From Cyanodermella asteris (taxonomy: Eukaryota > Ascomycota > Lecanoromycetes > Ostropales > Stictidaceae), in the NCBI GenBank assembly GCA_900618795.1, contig UYJD01000005.1:1158522-1222521 (forward strand): a DNA stretch of 64,000 nucleotides. Reading direction: 5' to 3'. Both the position numbers and the translations under genes were made by a program. Position 1 is the stretch's first letter. Each line of letters starts with the position of its first letter. This document shows, piece by piece, positions 21,284 through 32,539 of this stretch. The notes beneath the pieces were generated by a model. It was not told the origin of the DNA. It was given only the letters and a program-made list of their open reading frames with translations, and did no database searches.

Positions 21284-22090
21284 CTAAACGCTCACTGGGA
21301 ATGTGCTTTTTCTGTACACTAACCAGCTTTTTGGTGTCGAGGTGTATACAGCAATACGCTGCAGCCTTGTCGTATCCTGACGCAGGTCACCAAAAATGTA
21401 CAGACTGTGAGCCGGAACGACCACGAAATTTACACGGCAAGATTTGAACAAGGCGCAAGGTAGGATACTAGACACTCCACGGGAATCACGAAATTCAAGA
21501 TTGTACATACCTGACTGCCATGGTAGTCGCTGTGTTCCTTCTGGTAGCCGGTGATGCGCCTCGATAAACTTGCCCCATACCGGCACGGTTTCCTCCTGCG
21601 CTGCCCACAGCCTGTATTTCCCACTCTCCGTATCAGGGTCAGGACCCCAGCCAGGTCGTGGTGGGAGTCTGGGGTGTCGTCGTATTGCTTCGCGGCGTTG
21701 GACAGTCGGATCATCCGGATGGTCGCGCTCGAACTTCTTGTCATGGTGTTCGATCAGTCTGTTAATCTCCTCCGCACCGACCCAGCCAGTCGTTTCATAT
21801 GTCAGCCGGCTGACGAGTCTCAACGCAGTGTACATCCAGCACTGATGCCAGAAGACGCAGTCGTCGTAACAGAGATCCTCGTGGTACAGCGGATAGGCGT
21901 GCAACAGTGCTTCGCGGCCGTCGCGATCGTCTGCCCATGTTTCGCGCAATAGCTTGGATTCGGGCCAGATTTGTCGTCGGGTTTTGACGTAGTGCTCGAC
22001 GTCTGCTTCCAGTTGCTCACGACACTTGTCGAGAACCATCAGGATGATATCTGATGGCAGGTGGGGTGAGTTTGGTCTCGGTACGGGCAT
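21284..22090 (-). CDS. Hypothetical protein, Trp- and charge-rich
   Basis: Open frame of 268 residues from the first ATG at 22090; upstream in-frame sequence lacks ATG. I do not recognise a family. The N-terminus (PSDIILMVLDKCREQLEADVEHYV) is helical, and the middle is rich in Trp, Arg, Asp and His (VFWHQCWMYTALRLVSRLTYETTGW). A strong donor-like GTATGT in the frame near residue 190 raises the chance of an intron of about 111 nt, which would give a different C-terminus. The reading without it ends coherently, so I kept it. No signal peptide or membrane segment is visible. Such short unknown proteins, often distantly F-box-related, are common near secreted-enzyme genes in this fungal group. 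Confidence 0.5.
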   Translation of the reverse strand: MPVPRPNSPHLPSDIILMVLDKCREQLEADVEHYVKTRRQIWPESKLLRETWADDRDGREALLHAYPLYHEDLCYDDCVFWHQCWMYTALRLVSRLTYETTGWVGAEEINRLIEHHDKKFERDHPDDPTVQRREAIRRHPRLPPRPGWGPDPDTESGKYRLWAAQEETVPVWGKFIEAHHRLPEGTQRLPWQSGMYNLEFRDSRGVSSILPCALFKSCRVNFVVVPAHSLYIFGDLRQDTTRLQRIAVYTSTPKSWLVYRKSTFPVSV

Positions 22091-22878
22091 TTTGCAGACT
22101 GATTGTGAAGATATCGTGGCTGAGCGCCCCGCTTGGCGATGCACTGAACATGGAACTCTGATCAACGCGATCGAAAGACTTCGATGTTGGTGAGGTGGAT
22201 CATGTTGGACTTGACGTGCAAGCGTGAGTAGCTCGTGTCAGGACTTTGCTCCGCCAAGTATTTTCAGGCATCGACTGAAATCCTGCGTGAGGTCGGCAGC
22301 ACGCTCGCAGTTGTCACATCACAACCCATCTCAGGCACCAACTCACTTTCGAATATAGCATCCCTCAGCCTTCAAGGTGCAACACACTAGTTCTTAGGAG
22401 CAGTTCAGCAAATGTAAGAAACCTGAACACCGCCGATATCGCTCTCCGCCAGCTCCAGCAACAATGCGACCCTTCCCGGTGCTCCTGCAAGGTTTATTAG
22501 CTCCACCAGCGAGTCACATCAGTGGTGACACTGGAAGCGGCCCGGACGTTTATCACTTTAGGTAGGTCGGCTTCGCTAAACTTATCGAAAAACGGGGGTT
22601 CAACGCACGTTCGACCCTGCGATGGATGCCGGAGCTTGGTCTCTTCTCCACCATTTTCATTGGGGATATCGCTGCAGAACTCTTCTCCCGCCCACATGGT
22701 CGCGCAGCTGTCTTTGAGTGGACGAGATGCGCCTGCTGGGCGTAGCGGCCATTGCGCGGCCGTGAAGAGTGCCGTGAGATGCTAGAGAATGTGCTTATTA
22801 TAATAAGTCGGGATAATGAATCCTGTTTTGGTTTCCTTTGTTTGTAATTGATCTGTGTTGGTGTCGTGTTGGGAGATC
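22091..22878. other. Divergent intergenic region
   Basis: 788 bp between divergent start codons of the unknown protein and the acid phosphatase. An AT-rich patch, TTATTATAATAAG, lies near 22795-22807, about 75 bp before the phosphatase ATG, and may serve as its core promoter. No coding sequence is supported. Confidence 0.4.
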
Positions 22879-24397
22879 ATGATGCGTGGCTCACTTTTTG
22901 CTCTTCTTATCGGTTCCACGAGCCTCGCGTAAGTGCCGTTGGTTTCTTTCGGCGTTTGAGCATTTCATGAAGTCAATAGTAATACAGCTGACAACTGAAA
23001 TAGTCTAGCGCAATGCGACCACGTCGACCAGGGATATCAATGCCAGACTCATATCAGGTACGTTCAGTCAACACACGAAATGCACATGTTCCGGATGCCG
23101 AGCGGCGTCTGACCATTCTCATAGCCATAGATGGGGACAATATTCACCATTCTTCTCCGTACCGAGCGAAATCTCGTCAGACATACCCCTGGGATGCACT
23201 ATCACGTTTGCTCAAGTCCTGAGCCGTCATGGTTCTCGCGATCCGACGGCGTCCAAAACGGCTGCATACTCAGCATTGATTGACAAGATCCACTCCAAGA
23301 CGACCAGCTATGCTCCGGAATACGCGTTCATCCAGAACTACAGCTACACGCTCGGTGCCGATCAGTTGACGACCTTCGGGCAGCAGGAGATGGTCAACTC
23401 AGGAATCAAGTTCTTCAACCTATACTTGCCATTGACCGTGCATTTCACTCCATTCTTCAGGTCTTCGAGCGAGGATCGTGTTGTGGAGTCTGCACAGAAC
23501 TTTAGCCAGGGATTCCACTCTGCACGCAGACTTCCGGATCACAACTATCCATATCCTATCCTCGTCATTTCCGAGGCTGGCGGACAGAACAACACCCTCA
23601 ACCATGACCTGTGCACCAACTTTGAGAACGGTCCAGACAAGAACATCGCCAGTGCCGCGCAGAAAACGTGGACCAACGTCTTCGTCCCCGCGATCCAGAA
23701 CCGTGTCAACTCGAAGCTCCCAGGCGCAAATCTGACATCCACCGAGATCATCTCCCTGATGGACCTATGCCCGTTCAACACAGTCGCCTCCCCGAAGGGC
23801 ACAATTTCCCAATTCTGCAGCCTCTTCACAGACGCCGAATGGGCTTCGTACGGGTACTATGAGTCCCTGAACAAGTTCTACGGCTACGGCCCCGGCAACC
23901 CACTCGGCCCAACCCAAGGCGTCGGCTTCGCTGCGGAGCTCATCGCCCGACTGACCGGCAAGCGCTCGTACGTGACCAGCGCGTCGAGCTACACGTCCAT
24001 CAACCACACCCTCGACGCCGAGCAAGCGACCTTCCCACTTGGTCGTCAAGTCCCCTTGTACGCCGACTTCAGTCACGACAACGACATGACTGCGATTTTC
24101 AGTGCGCTGGGACTGTATAATGCGACTGCGCAGCTGTCGAACACGACGCTGCAGGGTGCGCATGCGACGAATGGGTACTCGGCGGCTTTCACGGTGCCGT
24201 TTGCTGCGAGGGCGTACTTTGAGAAGATGGTCTGCCCGGGCTCGCCGGAGGAGTTGGTCAGGATTCTGGTCAACGATCGAGTGATACCGTTGCAGAACTG
24301 TGGGGCAGATAAGCTAGGACGATGTGCGTTAAGCAAGTTCGTTCAGAGCCAGAGCTCTGTGACTGGTGGTGGACTCTGGAACCAGTGCTTTTCGTGA
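22879..24397 (+). CDS. Secreted histidine acid phosphatase / phytase-like
   Basis: Three exons: 22879-22928, 23004-23057 and 23125-24397, total 1377 nt, 458 residues. Intron 1 (75 nt) starts GTAAGT and ends AATAG. Intron 2 (67 nt) starts GTACGT and ends CATAG. The small exons supply a signal peptide (MMRGSLFALLIGSTSLA) and CDHVDQGYQCQ, the conserved start of fungal phytases. Catalysis is shown by RHGSRDPT (R-H-G-x-R-x-P) near residue 75 and the distal HD pair in ADFSHDNDMTAIF near residue 350. Several paired cysteines and N-x-S/T sites fit a secreted glycoprotein. It hydrolyses phosphomonoesters, possibly phytate, at acid pH. Phytase versus broad acid phosphatase cannot be settled here. Confidence 0.9.
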
Positions 24398-25907
24398 TAA
24401 GCATCCCGTCGGGCATACCAATTCATTCTCTGAGTGATCGTGACCTGAGACGTGGTATGGCAAAGCTTTTGTGACCTCACCTGGAGTCCTGCGAGTGCTG
24501 TTGTTCGCAAAGCCGGCTTTTGTGCAGATATGCGCATATCTGTCAGCTTCGCGGTTGCATTTGTCTATGGCCCTGCGTACCGCTGAGCAGGGGCAGCTAC
24601 CTTGTAAAATGTACTTGTCGACCACCTCATACATGGGGCCGCGCCGTTCTGTTGGAGTTCGAATCCATTATGTTTCGACCCCTTGTGCAAGCCTCTCGGT
24701 CCAGACACTAATTGCTAGCCATAGCGAGGGCCTCGAAGCTTAGTGTCGCACCAACTCATTCTACTAGGCGGAGATAACCACGGTCCATTTCAACAACTTC
24801 GAAGCAATTCGTAGACAAAGCAGTATCTGGGCGAGGTTTAACGTGAGTGGACCTGCTCATTGCCCATCGAATTGTAGGGCCGAGATGCACCGGGTTACAT
24901 TATAATGACCCCGTTTTAGTTCCGCCACAGATTGTGGTCTCTTCGACTCACCAATCGAATCTCACAAGGCGCGCTTCGATGCCAACGCACAGCTGGGTCA
25001 GTTTGAGTAATCATCGAAACTGAATGGAAGTATCATCGGGTACATTCTTCGCAAACATCTTCCAAGAGACGTCGTACATGTATTGAAAGGAATCACCTCA
25101 GCACAACCCATTGGCGATCAGCTGCTGCCAGACACACCAGGAACCTGGATCAACACCGGTGCAACAGGCATCAGTTGGAGCAATGGTGCAGTTCTTGGCT
25201 TTAAGCTGGCCCTAGACAAAACGAAAAAGCCAGCATTTGTGCTCCAGCCGTCAAAAGCGGTCGTGGCGCGTTCGAAGAGGCTATTTATTCTCAAGTTTCC
25301 CAACTCCACCTAGAAATCCTGGCGTACGAAGTCAAATTCCGTGAATGAATTGAGTGCTTGCTCTCTCTTTTGAAATATATATATGTTCACCATCCTCAGC
25401 CTTGTCTCTTAGCATACTCCCACCGCAGGGGGGTAGACGTGGTACAACAAGAAGAGGCACGTGTCCGCAATTCCCGCGTCAACCAATCCTGGAAGTTGCA
25501 TAGTCATCGCAATACAGGTCATTATCATAGCTTAATATCTTTGAAGCATATAGCTATAGTGAAGCTGGAAGAGCTTTGCAGCACAATAATAGCTGAGGCG
25601 GGCAAAAGGGACGAGGATGAGGACGTAGGTGCAGAAGCGGTGTCGGTGCGTAGATACAAGGTGGTAACTGCGCCACTATAATGCTTCCCATGAGACCTGA
25701 GCTTCTTGACGAACACGTAACAACTCGTCAACACAGTAGAAATGGTGTCACGGCCATGATTTGACCGGCCGCCTTACTACATCTCCACAATGCACTTGCC
25801 AATTTCCAGCTGAAAGCAATTCGCCGTCCCATGTGCTCTCAACAACATATCATTGATCAGTAACCACCCTCCCGTCCCGAACAACAGTTCCGCTCACTGG
25901 TCCCACC
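24398..25907. other. Intergenic region
   Basis: 1.5 kb between the phosphatase end and the auxilin start. A 76-codon frame at 25083-25313 has an ATG but no recognisable features. GAGTTCGAATCC at about 24655 looks like a Pol III B box, but no tRNA fold surrounds it. An AT-rich run (AATATATATATG) lies near 25374-25385. Confidence 0.45.
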
Positions 25908-28656
25908 ATGGACGACCTCGCCGGCCTGGACTGGAACCAGTCGAATAATAAGCAACAAGCCAAGCCGACTGCCCCGATTGGCAGCAACTACTTCCCATCA
26001 CTCCGCCCAACTCCCCCAGTCTCCGGCCGCTCCACCCCCGCTGCGCCCTTGAACCTGCCCAAGCCAGCTACACCGCAGAGCAATGCGAATACCGGGCCTC
26101 CAAAAGACAGCTTCGCAAATCTATTCCAGAGCTCCTCTACCGCCAATGCCAACAAGAATCTGTCGTTGGCGGAGCAACAGAGACGCTTACAAGAGCAAAA
26201 GGCGCGACAGCAATTGGGCGCTACCGGAGGGGCCGGAGCAAATGATGATGCATGGGCGAAGCTAGGAGGAGGAAGTATCACAGGCACCAGCACACCCGGA
26301 GCTTTCAGCTTGTCGAAGCCACCTAGTGCGCAATCGACAGGACTGAGTGCGGGCACTGGACCAGGGCGAGCCTTCAGCCCAAAGCCACCGCAGAGCCTGA
26401 CGAAAGAGAAGGAAGATGAGGACGACTTGTTGGCGGCGTTCAAAGCGGAGGCGCCTGTCGATCGGTCGAGTCACTTTCCCGCCGCCATGAGCGCTTCGTC
26501 GTCGGCGAGGGCGACACCGGCGCCGGTGCAGAGCAGTGGAGACATGTTTGGCGCCATGCCCAATGACGACGACGACCCCTTTGGACTCGGAACGTCCAAC
26601 AACATCTCTTCGTACAAGGCGACGCCCGGAGCAGCTGCGTCTTTTGGGGACGACGACGATATACTGGGCGATCTGGGAAAGCCAGTTTCAGCATTACCCC
26701 CAAAGCGCGAAGCGGCTAAAAACCCCCAAACAGCACCACAGGCATCGGTAATACCGTCGGAAGACAGGGCAGTGGCGGAACTAGTTGACATGGGGTTTCC
26801 AGCTGAGAAAGCCCAGGAGGCACTGGAGGCAACTGGGGGTCAAGTGCAGTCAGCAGTTAGCTGGCTACTGACACAAGCACATTCTGAAGCCAGGAGCAAA
26901 TCAAGAACGCCAGCAACCAATGACCGCGAATCCCGGCGTCCGGTGGAAAGGGAAGGATCACAGCGACGAGATGGCCGCTCTCCCGCGAATGGAGATAAGG
27001 ACCCCAGTCAAGTGGCGAGCGAGCTAGGCGCAAGTCTTTGGAAGGGCGCAAATTCACTATGGAAGACAAGCAAGAAGCAGATCAGCAAAGCGGTGCAGGA
27101 GTTCAACGAGACCGGTGACTCGTCTCAGCCAAAGTGGATGAGGGATTCTAGCTCCAGCCGTCCGAGCAGCACCACAGGTAGAGTACCACGGCAGGAAAGC
27201 CCTCCGGTAGATTCAGGGGTTACGGACAAGGCGATGATGCTAGATTCACATGATGCACGACCACCTCAGAGATCACGACGGCAAGATACTGGCTCTGGTA
27301 CTGCTTCAAGCTCGAGAGACGCTTCTCGACCGTCGCGTGATCGATCTCCTGCCCTCCCATCAAGGCCAGCATCGAGTACTCATTCAAAGCCAGCATGGCA
27401 ACAACAACAAGCACCGCCAAGTCGATCTAAGCTGAGCAGACAAGCCGTTGAGGAAGAGACAGCTACAGCGTACGTTAGCCCCGCACGCAGAAAGAAGGTT
27501 GCCCCAAAGCCAGAACCGGAGCCCGATCTTCTTAATGGAACGTCTGCAGCTCGAAGTGTCCCATCTAACCCACAGCCATCCAAGCTGCGATCACAGACAC
27601 AATCCCCGGCTTCAGCGTCAATACCGTCGGCTCCCGTTCGCCCTGCGGCCAAAACGCGCGCTGTACCCTCGGTCTCGTCTATTGCCATGAAGTCCTGCAA
27701 CCAGCATCGATCGTTGGGGACAGCAGCTTTCAAGCGAGGTGACTATGGCGCGGCTGCTGAGTCGTATTCTTCCGCCATTTCTGCCCTTCCTGGATCTCAT
27801 CCTCTCATCATCCTTCTCTACACAAATCGAGCTACGACTCGCGTCAAAACGGGAGACAGCAAAGGCGCCTTATCTGATGCCGAAGCTGCGATTGAGCTCA
27901 TTGGCCCGGCTCGAGGTGCAGGTGAAGCAATTGATGTGCCGGCTGAAGACGGTAGTGGTAGCTCATCAAAAGAAATGGGTCCATTCTGGGGCAAAGCCAT
28001 GATGCGTCGCGCAGAGGCTTTGGAACACATGGAACGATGGTCGGATGCAGGCAGTGCATGGCGAGATTGCGTTGAAGGCGGCGTCGGTGGTGCTCTTAGT
28101 ATTCAAGGCCGCAATCGATGCGACCAGGCGATCGGAAAAGCTGCGGCCCCGAAACCAGCTGCGCCGGCACGAAACCCCCAACCGAAGGCAGCGGCTCCAA
28201 GACGACCGGCGGTGGAACGAGCCCCAGAATCTTTCGAGGCCGTCAACAAGATGCGCGAAGCCAACAAAGCTGCCGAGGCCGTGGAAGAAGAAAAATTCAG
28301 ACTCGCAGATATCGTCGATGAGCGTATCAACACCTGGCGCAAGGGCAAGGAAGCGAATCTCAGAGCGCTGTTAGGGAGTCTGGATACGGTCTTGTGGGCG
28401 GACAGTGGCTGGAAGAAGGTCGGCATGAGCGAGTTGCTGGTGCCCAACAAGGTGAAGATTGCCTACATGAAGGGCATCGGCAAGGTGCATCCCGACAAAG
28501 TAAGTGACACCCTCTTTTGTGTCTTGAAGAAATGATGAGATTGACCTTTGATAGCTTCCGACTACGGCCACGACGGAACAGCAGATGATCAGCGCTGCCA
28601 TATTTGCCACGTTGAACGAGGCGTGGGACAAATTCAAGTCCGAAAATGGGTTATGA
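25908..28656 (+). CDS. SWA2: Auxilin-like J-domain protein (Swa2)
   Basis: Two exons: 25908-28499 and 28555-28656, 897 residues. The intron (28500-28554, 55 nt) starts GTAAGT and ends TGATAG; it interrupts the J domain directly after the HPDK motif. The second exon supplies the missing helix (ATTEQQMISAAIFATLNEAW). Order of parts: a disordered N-terminus with clathrin-binding-like acidic DDDPFGLG patches (about 170-260), a UBA domain at about 287-325 (VAELVDMGFPAEKAQEALEA), a disordered Ser/Arg-rich linker, TPR repeats at about 594-740 and a C-terminal auxilin-type J domain (about 800-897). Swa2/auxilin recruits Hsp70 to uncoat clathrin-coated vesicles. All four family modules are present. 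Confidence 0.93.
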
Positions 28657-28842
28657 GCCAAGTAACCTGCACATATGGACAACGATAGATCCGAGATAGA
28701 AATGTATGACGTGAAGCAGCGATGAATCTTATGAATCCGACATGCAGCGATTAATCTACCCTCTCATGAAGTACGTCCGACGTGAACGCATTTGATGTTT
28801 ATCTTGCGAGGTATATAGACAAAACTTCCGGGCCAAGCTGGC
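28657..28842. other. Upstream region of the 5S gene
   Basis: Short spacer after the auxilin stop. It includes TATATA at 28812-28817, about 26-31 bp before the 5S start. An upstream TATA at this distance is known for Pol III genes in several fungi. Confidence 0.45.
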
Positions 28843-28961
28843 ATGTACAACCATAGGCTGTAGAAAAGAAGGCATCCCGTCCGCTCTGCCCTATTCAAAC
28901 TACTGACCGGCCTGTCAGTACTCGGGTGGGTGACCACTGGGGAATCCAGGCTGTTGTACAT
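28843..28961 (+). rRNA. 5S ribosomal RNA, dispersed copy
   Basis: A 119-nt segment with the features of fungal 5S rRNA. The ends pair as helix I (ATGTACAAC with GTTGTACAT). The conserved core CATCCCGTCCGCTCTGCC follows the helix I-III region, and GGGTGGGTGACCACTGGGGAATCC matches the loop E/helix IV region and the 3' consensus. A T5 run begins at the 3' end, and a long T-rich tract (28972-28998) follows, as expected for Pol III termination. The gene stands alone between two protein genes, consistent with the scattered 5S genes of Pezizomycotina. The sequence differs at several positions from the canonical Neurospora 5S as I recall it, so it could be a variant or a slightly decayed copy. Confidence 0.87.
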
Positions 28962-28998
28962 TTTTGCCGTCCTTTTTTTTTTCTTTTTTTTTTTTTTC
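28961..28998 (+). terminator. Poly-T Pol III terminator tract
   Basis: T5 at 28961-28965, then T-rich runs broken by single C residues to 28998, directly after the 5S gene. Runs of T on the coding strand terminate RNA polymerase III. Confidence 0.65.
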
Positions 28999-29728
28999 TT
29001 TTTGGCTCGTGCCTGTCGTTCGGCAGGGTTCATTTTTCCTTGGCACGGATTTCGGTGACTACGTGAGTCGAAGCCACCGCGTATATGCCTACTTGCATGC
29101 CATGATTCTACCTCTATTGCCATTTTTGTTTTGTTTTGCGTATACATGTAAGCAGGTAATTGGCACGTCAAATTCACAATTCTTCACGCGAGTAGTACCT
29201 GTAGCATACTTTCCACAAAGATTACTACCGATGATGGAGGAGCAACAAAAAACGAAAAAAAAAGGGCCGAGGTAAGTTCAGTTCCTGCCATCGGAGCAGA
29301 TATCGCCGGCCATGGACACAGAAGAAATGTCAGGGGTGAAATTATTCAAGGTTCTGGCTTTATTTGCGCATCTCAATCGTCCGTAAACAATATGTACAGA
29401 AAAATAAGGACTTTGACCGCATGTTCGGGTCCGGGTAAGTGACTTGGGCCCGACTTGGGCCCGCCACGGGCAGAAGACAGATCATGCTCTCCATGAAACA
29501 GGAACCCTTCCGCCAGGCAATCTAAAAAGGTTGTGGATATGTACAAGCCTCGGGGCCTGCTAAGCTTTCTCTTCACTTTTTGGCTGCCGCCCCGACTCTT
29601 TTTCCGTGTAGCGTCCGCAAAATGCTCTCTCCTGGAAGGAATCTATGCAATTCCCCTCCCTCCCCNNNNNNNNNNNNNNNNNNNNNNNNNAAAAACCCCC
29701 CTCTGCAGGTATCGTTCAGATCGATCGA
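28999..29728. other. Intergenic region with assembly gap
   Basis: No coding sequence is supported. It includes the gap at 29666-29690 and low-complexity A- and C-rich runs near it. The right end is the 3' flank of the cutinase-like gene. Confidence 0.5.
29666..29690. other. Assembly gap (25 N)
   Basis: Twenty-five N characters flanked by C-rich sequence on the left and A5C5 on the right. The missing sequence is probably a homopolymer or low-complexity stretch. The true length is unknown. Confidence 0.95.
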
Positions 29729-30859
29729 TTACAGCACGCCCATGACGAACATGGCGGCGCCGAACACGACACCCGCGACGCTCTTCTCAACGCTCGATCC
29801 GACGGCGTCATTGGGCTTGGCGGGGTTGGCAAGCTGGGTGAATACGCCGGTGAACATTGTCGTCGTCGGTGTGTAGGCGTTGCTGGTGAGGTAAGCAGGG
29901 AGGTTTCCGGACTGCGAGCCGGAAGCCCTTGCAGTGGTAGCGCCTCCAGCAGCGGACGAAGCCCTGGTAGAGCTACCGGCAGCGGCCGAGGTGCGGGCCG
30001 CAGACGAAGCAGAGCCCGCGGACGTGGCCCTGCTGGAGGAGCCGGCGGAGGTCGCAGCTGCGGAGGAGGCGCCACCGCTGGTGGCAGCGACGCCAGAACC
30101 GCCGCCGTTGGCCTTGCTGAAGAGGTTGGCGGCGTAGCTGGCGGCCTGGTCGCCGTACTCGCGAATGTAGCCGACGTGCACCGCGAACGAGTTTCCGCTG
30201 GCGCAGAACTCGTCGTTTGCGTCGCAGTACGTCTGCATCTTGTCTGCGAAGCCGTACTGCGAGAAGCCGTCAATGTTCTTGCGCGGGAAGATGCCGTTCT
30301 TTGTCGCGTTGCCGACGTGGCCAGGGGTGCCATCTGCGTAGCCGGGATCTCCCATCATAATCAGGCCAGCGATCTGGGAGAGGAAGTCCTTGCCAAGACC
30401 AGTGGGATTGGTGCTGCGGTCGGAAAAGCCGGTGTTGTTGCTGCCGATGACCGTGTCTGCGACGACCTGGGCACCTTGGCTGTAGCCCAGCAAGATAATC
30501 CAGTGACCGGGGCACTTTTGAACGTAGTCTGTTACGAGCATCTTCATTCCGACAACTCCTTCCTGCTCCGATGTCGCGTAATTGTCAAGCGTTGCCGGAT
30601 AGACGACAGAGACGACATCGGATCCCGGCACCATGCTGATAATCTCTGACGTTACGGATTCTAAGATGCCCAGCCCTTGGGGTTCTGATGAAGCTCGGGC
30701 TACGATCAGGTGTGCACCGGCCACACAGGACTGCGAGGGTTGGTCGTAGGCGAGGGTCTGAGTGACGGCGCCATTTTGGCGCTCGACGATGGGGTCTGCG
30801 GAGGCGAAAGAGAAGGTGGAAAGCAGTGCTACTGCTGTGGCGAGAATGGAGCGTTGCAT
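29729..30859 (-). CDS. Cutinase-family (CE5) esterase with GPI-type tail
   Basis: Single exon, 376 residues from the ATG at 30859, which opens a signal peptide (MQRSILATAVALLSTFSFASA). An upstream in-frame ATG would bury that peptide. The catalytic domain (about 35-245) has the nucleophile motif GYSQG, the aspartate region CDANDEFC and histidine in FAVHVGY, as in cutinases and acetylxylan esterases of CE5. A Ser/Ala/Gly/Thr-rich stalk (about 250-335) follows, and the protein ends in a hydrophobic segment (AGVVFGAAMFVMGVL) without a charged tail, which fits a GPI-anchor signal. The enzyme is therefore probably held at the plasma membrane or wall. Substrate (cutin versus acetylated xylan) cannot be told from sequence alone. 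Confidence 0.88.
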   Translation of the reverse strand: MQRSILATAVALLSTFSFASADPIVERQNGAVTQTLAYDQPSQSCVAGAHLIVARASSEPQGLGILESVTSEIISMVPGSDVVSVVYPATLDNYATSEQEGVVGMKMLVTDYVQKCPGHWIILLGYSQGAQVVADTVIGSNNTGFSDRSTNPTGLGKDFLSQIAGLIMMGDPGYADGTPGHVGNATKNGIFPRKNIDGFSQYGFADKMQTYCDANDEFCASGNSFAVHVGYIREYGDQAASYAANLFSKANGGGSGVAATSGGASSAAATSAGSSSRATSAGSASSAARTSAAAGSSTRASSAAGGATTARASGSQSGNLPAYLTSNAYTPTTTMFTGVFTQLANPAKPNDAVGSSVEKSVAGVVFGAAMFVMGVL

Positions 30860-32539
30860 GATGAGGGTAGTGCGTCGACGAATGGCCGCGAACCGATTCG
30901 AGGGAAGACTCTGCAACTCAATGCGAGTTCAGGGATGAAGGACGAGGACGGGGACGTCTGAACCCGGTGCTCGAAGAGTCGAAGGTGGTGTTGGTGATGT
31001 TGTCTGTACGGACCACCAGGAGCAAGGGACGACGAAGGAGAGAACGATGCAAAAGCGCGCGCGAAACGGGCAGCAGTGGTATTAGATTAGGCGTAGTGAG
31101 AACGAGCAAAGTATTCGGCAGCACAGCCTCGACGACGGAAGAGGAGAGGCGTCCAAGAATCCGCGGCTCCAAGCAAGTCAAGAACGCCAGGGAAGCAAGA
31201 CGACGGCGCAAACAGAGGTCGGGAAAGCAGTCGAGTATAGCAAACAAGGAGAGTTTGGCCAGTTCCATGTGCAGAGCTGCCCTTCTCAGATGGGAACGGC
31301 CGAGGCACATATTAATTTCCTCCATCCAGACAAGGCATGGCGCGTCCTGATTGGGTCGACACCTCCAGCTTCGCTCTGGGGTAGTTTCTTGGGGATGCTT
31401 GGCCTGGCGAAGACGCCACAACGGGCCTAGGGCTCTGGGGCCCAGACGAGGGGAACCGCTTCCGTCGACGTGAGCGCCTCGGACTGTCGTCGGCTGATCA
31501 GCAAGACTTGATTGCCTGCGAGGCGCAGTGCGGACGAGTGCGGCAGCTGTCAAATATCTCGAAGGCGAGGATACTTCGGAACAGATGGACAATACGTCAA
31601 CACGCGAACGCGAGAAACAAATGGACAACAGTACAGTACAGTACAGTATTCGCAGACACGCTACGATGCTTGGATCGTGGAAAAGAAGCAGTACCGTCGC
31701 AATCTCACAGGAATGTAATCTCGGCCCCGGATTATCCTTGTTGCTCTAATTTCTCGGTCGCTGCGGGTCTGCAACGAGACGCGACCGCTGGGCTGAAGGC
31801 TGAAGCTGCTCGATTGGCTGGTGATGCCGTCAGTGCCGTCAGCAGCCTTCATATGCAAGAAACATGTGTTGATTGGTTGTTGACGGTGCTCGACGGGGTT
31901 CCCTCGAAGCCAAGAATAAATAAAGAAGTCCTGTGAGTATTACTTGGAGCTGTTCCTTCTCCACGTATTGCACGATGCCTCCTCTTCTGCGATCGGATAC
32001 AATGCTTCCGAGTCCTTTGCGTTCGTGATGATACGCGTGGCAGAAGACCCTGATACCGACACGGCACTTGGCGACACCGCTGATGCTTTTGATAACCACC
32101 GCCCCGCCGAGTAGACATCTGTCGCCACACTTTCTTCGCCACTACGCGTGGCCGGCTATCGCGGAGAATGCACAGTTCGCGTCGGGCGTCATTGTTGAGT
32201 GGCAACCGCAAGCAAAGGTTGACTCTTTCCGAACCAAACAGGACTCGACGAGATGGCAGAAACGCACCAGATTTGAGAAAGCTCGCGATGATTACTGCTA
32301 TGGTCACGATCTACGCGATTGGAATCCGAATCGCTCATGCGCGTTCATGGCGAGTTGCATATTCCTCGTGCATTCAGTTCCGTCGTCTCGGCAAGTTTTC
32401 GTGCGGATTCGATGCTGAACATGTTTCAACGATACCGTGGAACTTTCGGTGGAATTCGTCGTTGAAGTCTTGATGAATGTATTGATGCATTGTTCGAAGT
32501 GAAGAGTCTCATCCAATGCCTTCCTCCTTCCCATTCTTA
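30860..32539. other. Intergenic region
   Basis: 1.7 kb upstream of the cutinase-like gene and downstream of the ABC transporter. It contains a short ACAGT tandem repeat (about four units) near 31627-31648. Open frames on both strands here are short and show no family features. Confidence 0.5.

Noticed and set aside
24640-24680. Pol III B-box-like GAGTTCGAATCC
   Set aside because: No cloverleaf can be drawn around it.
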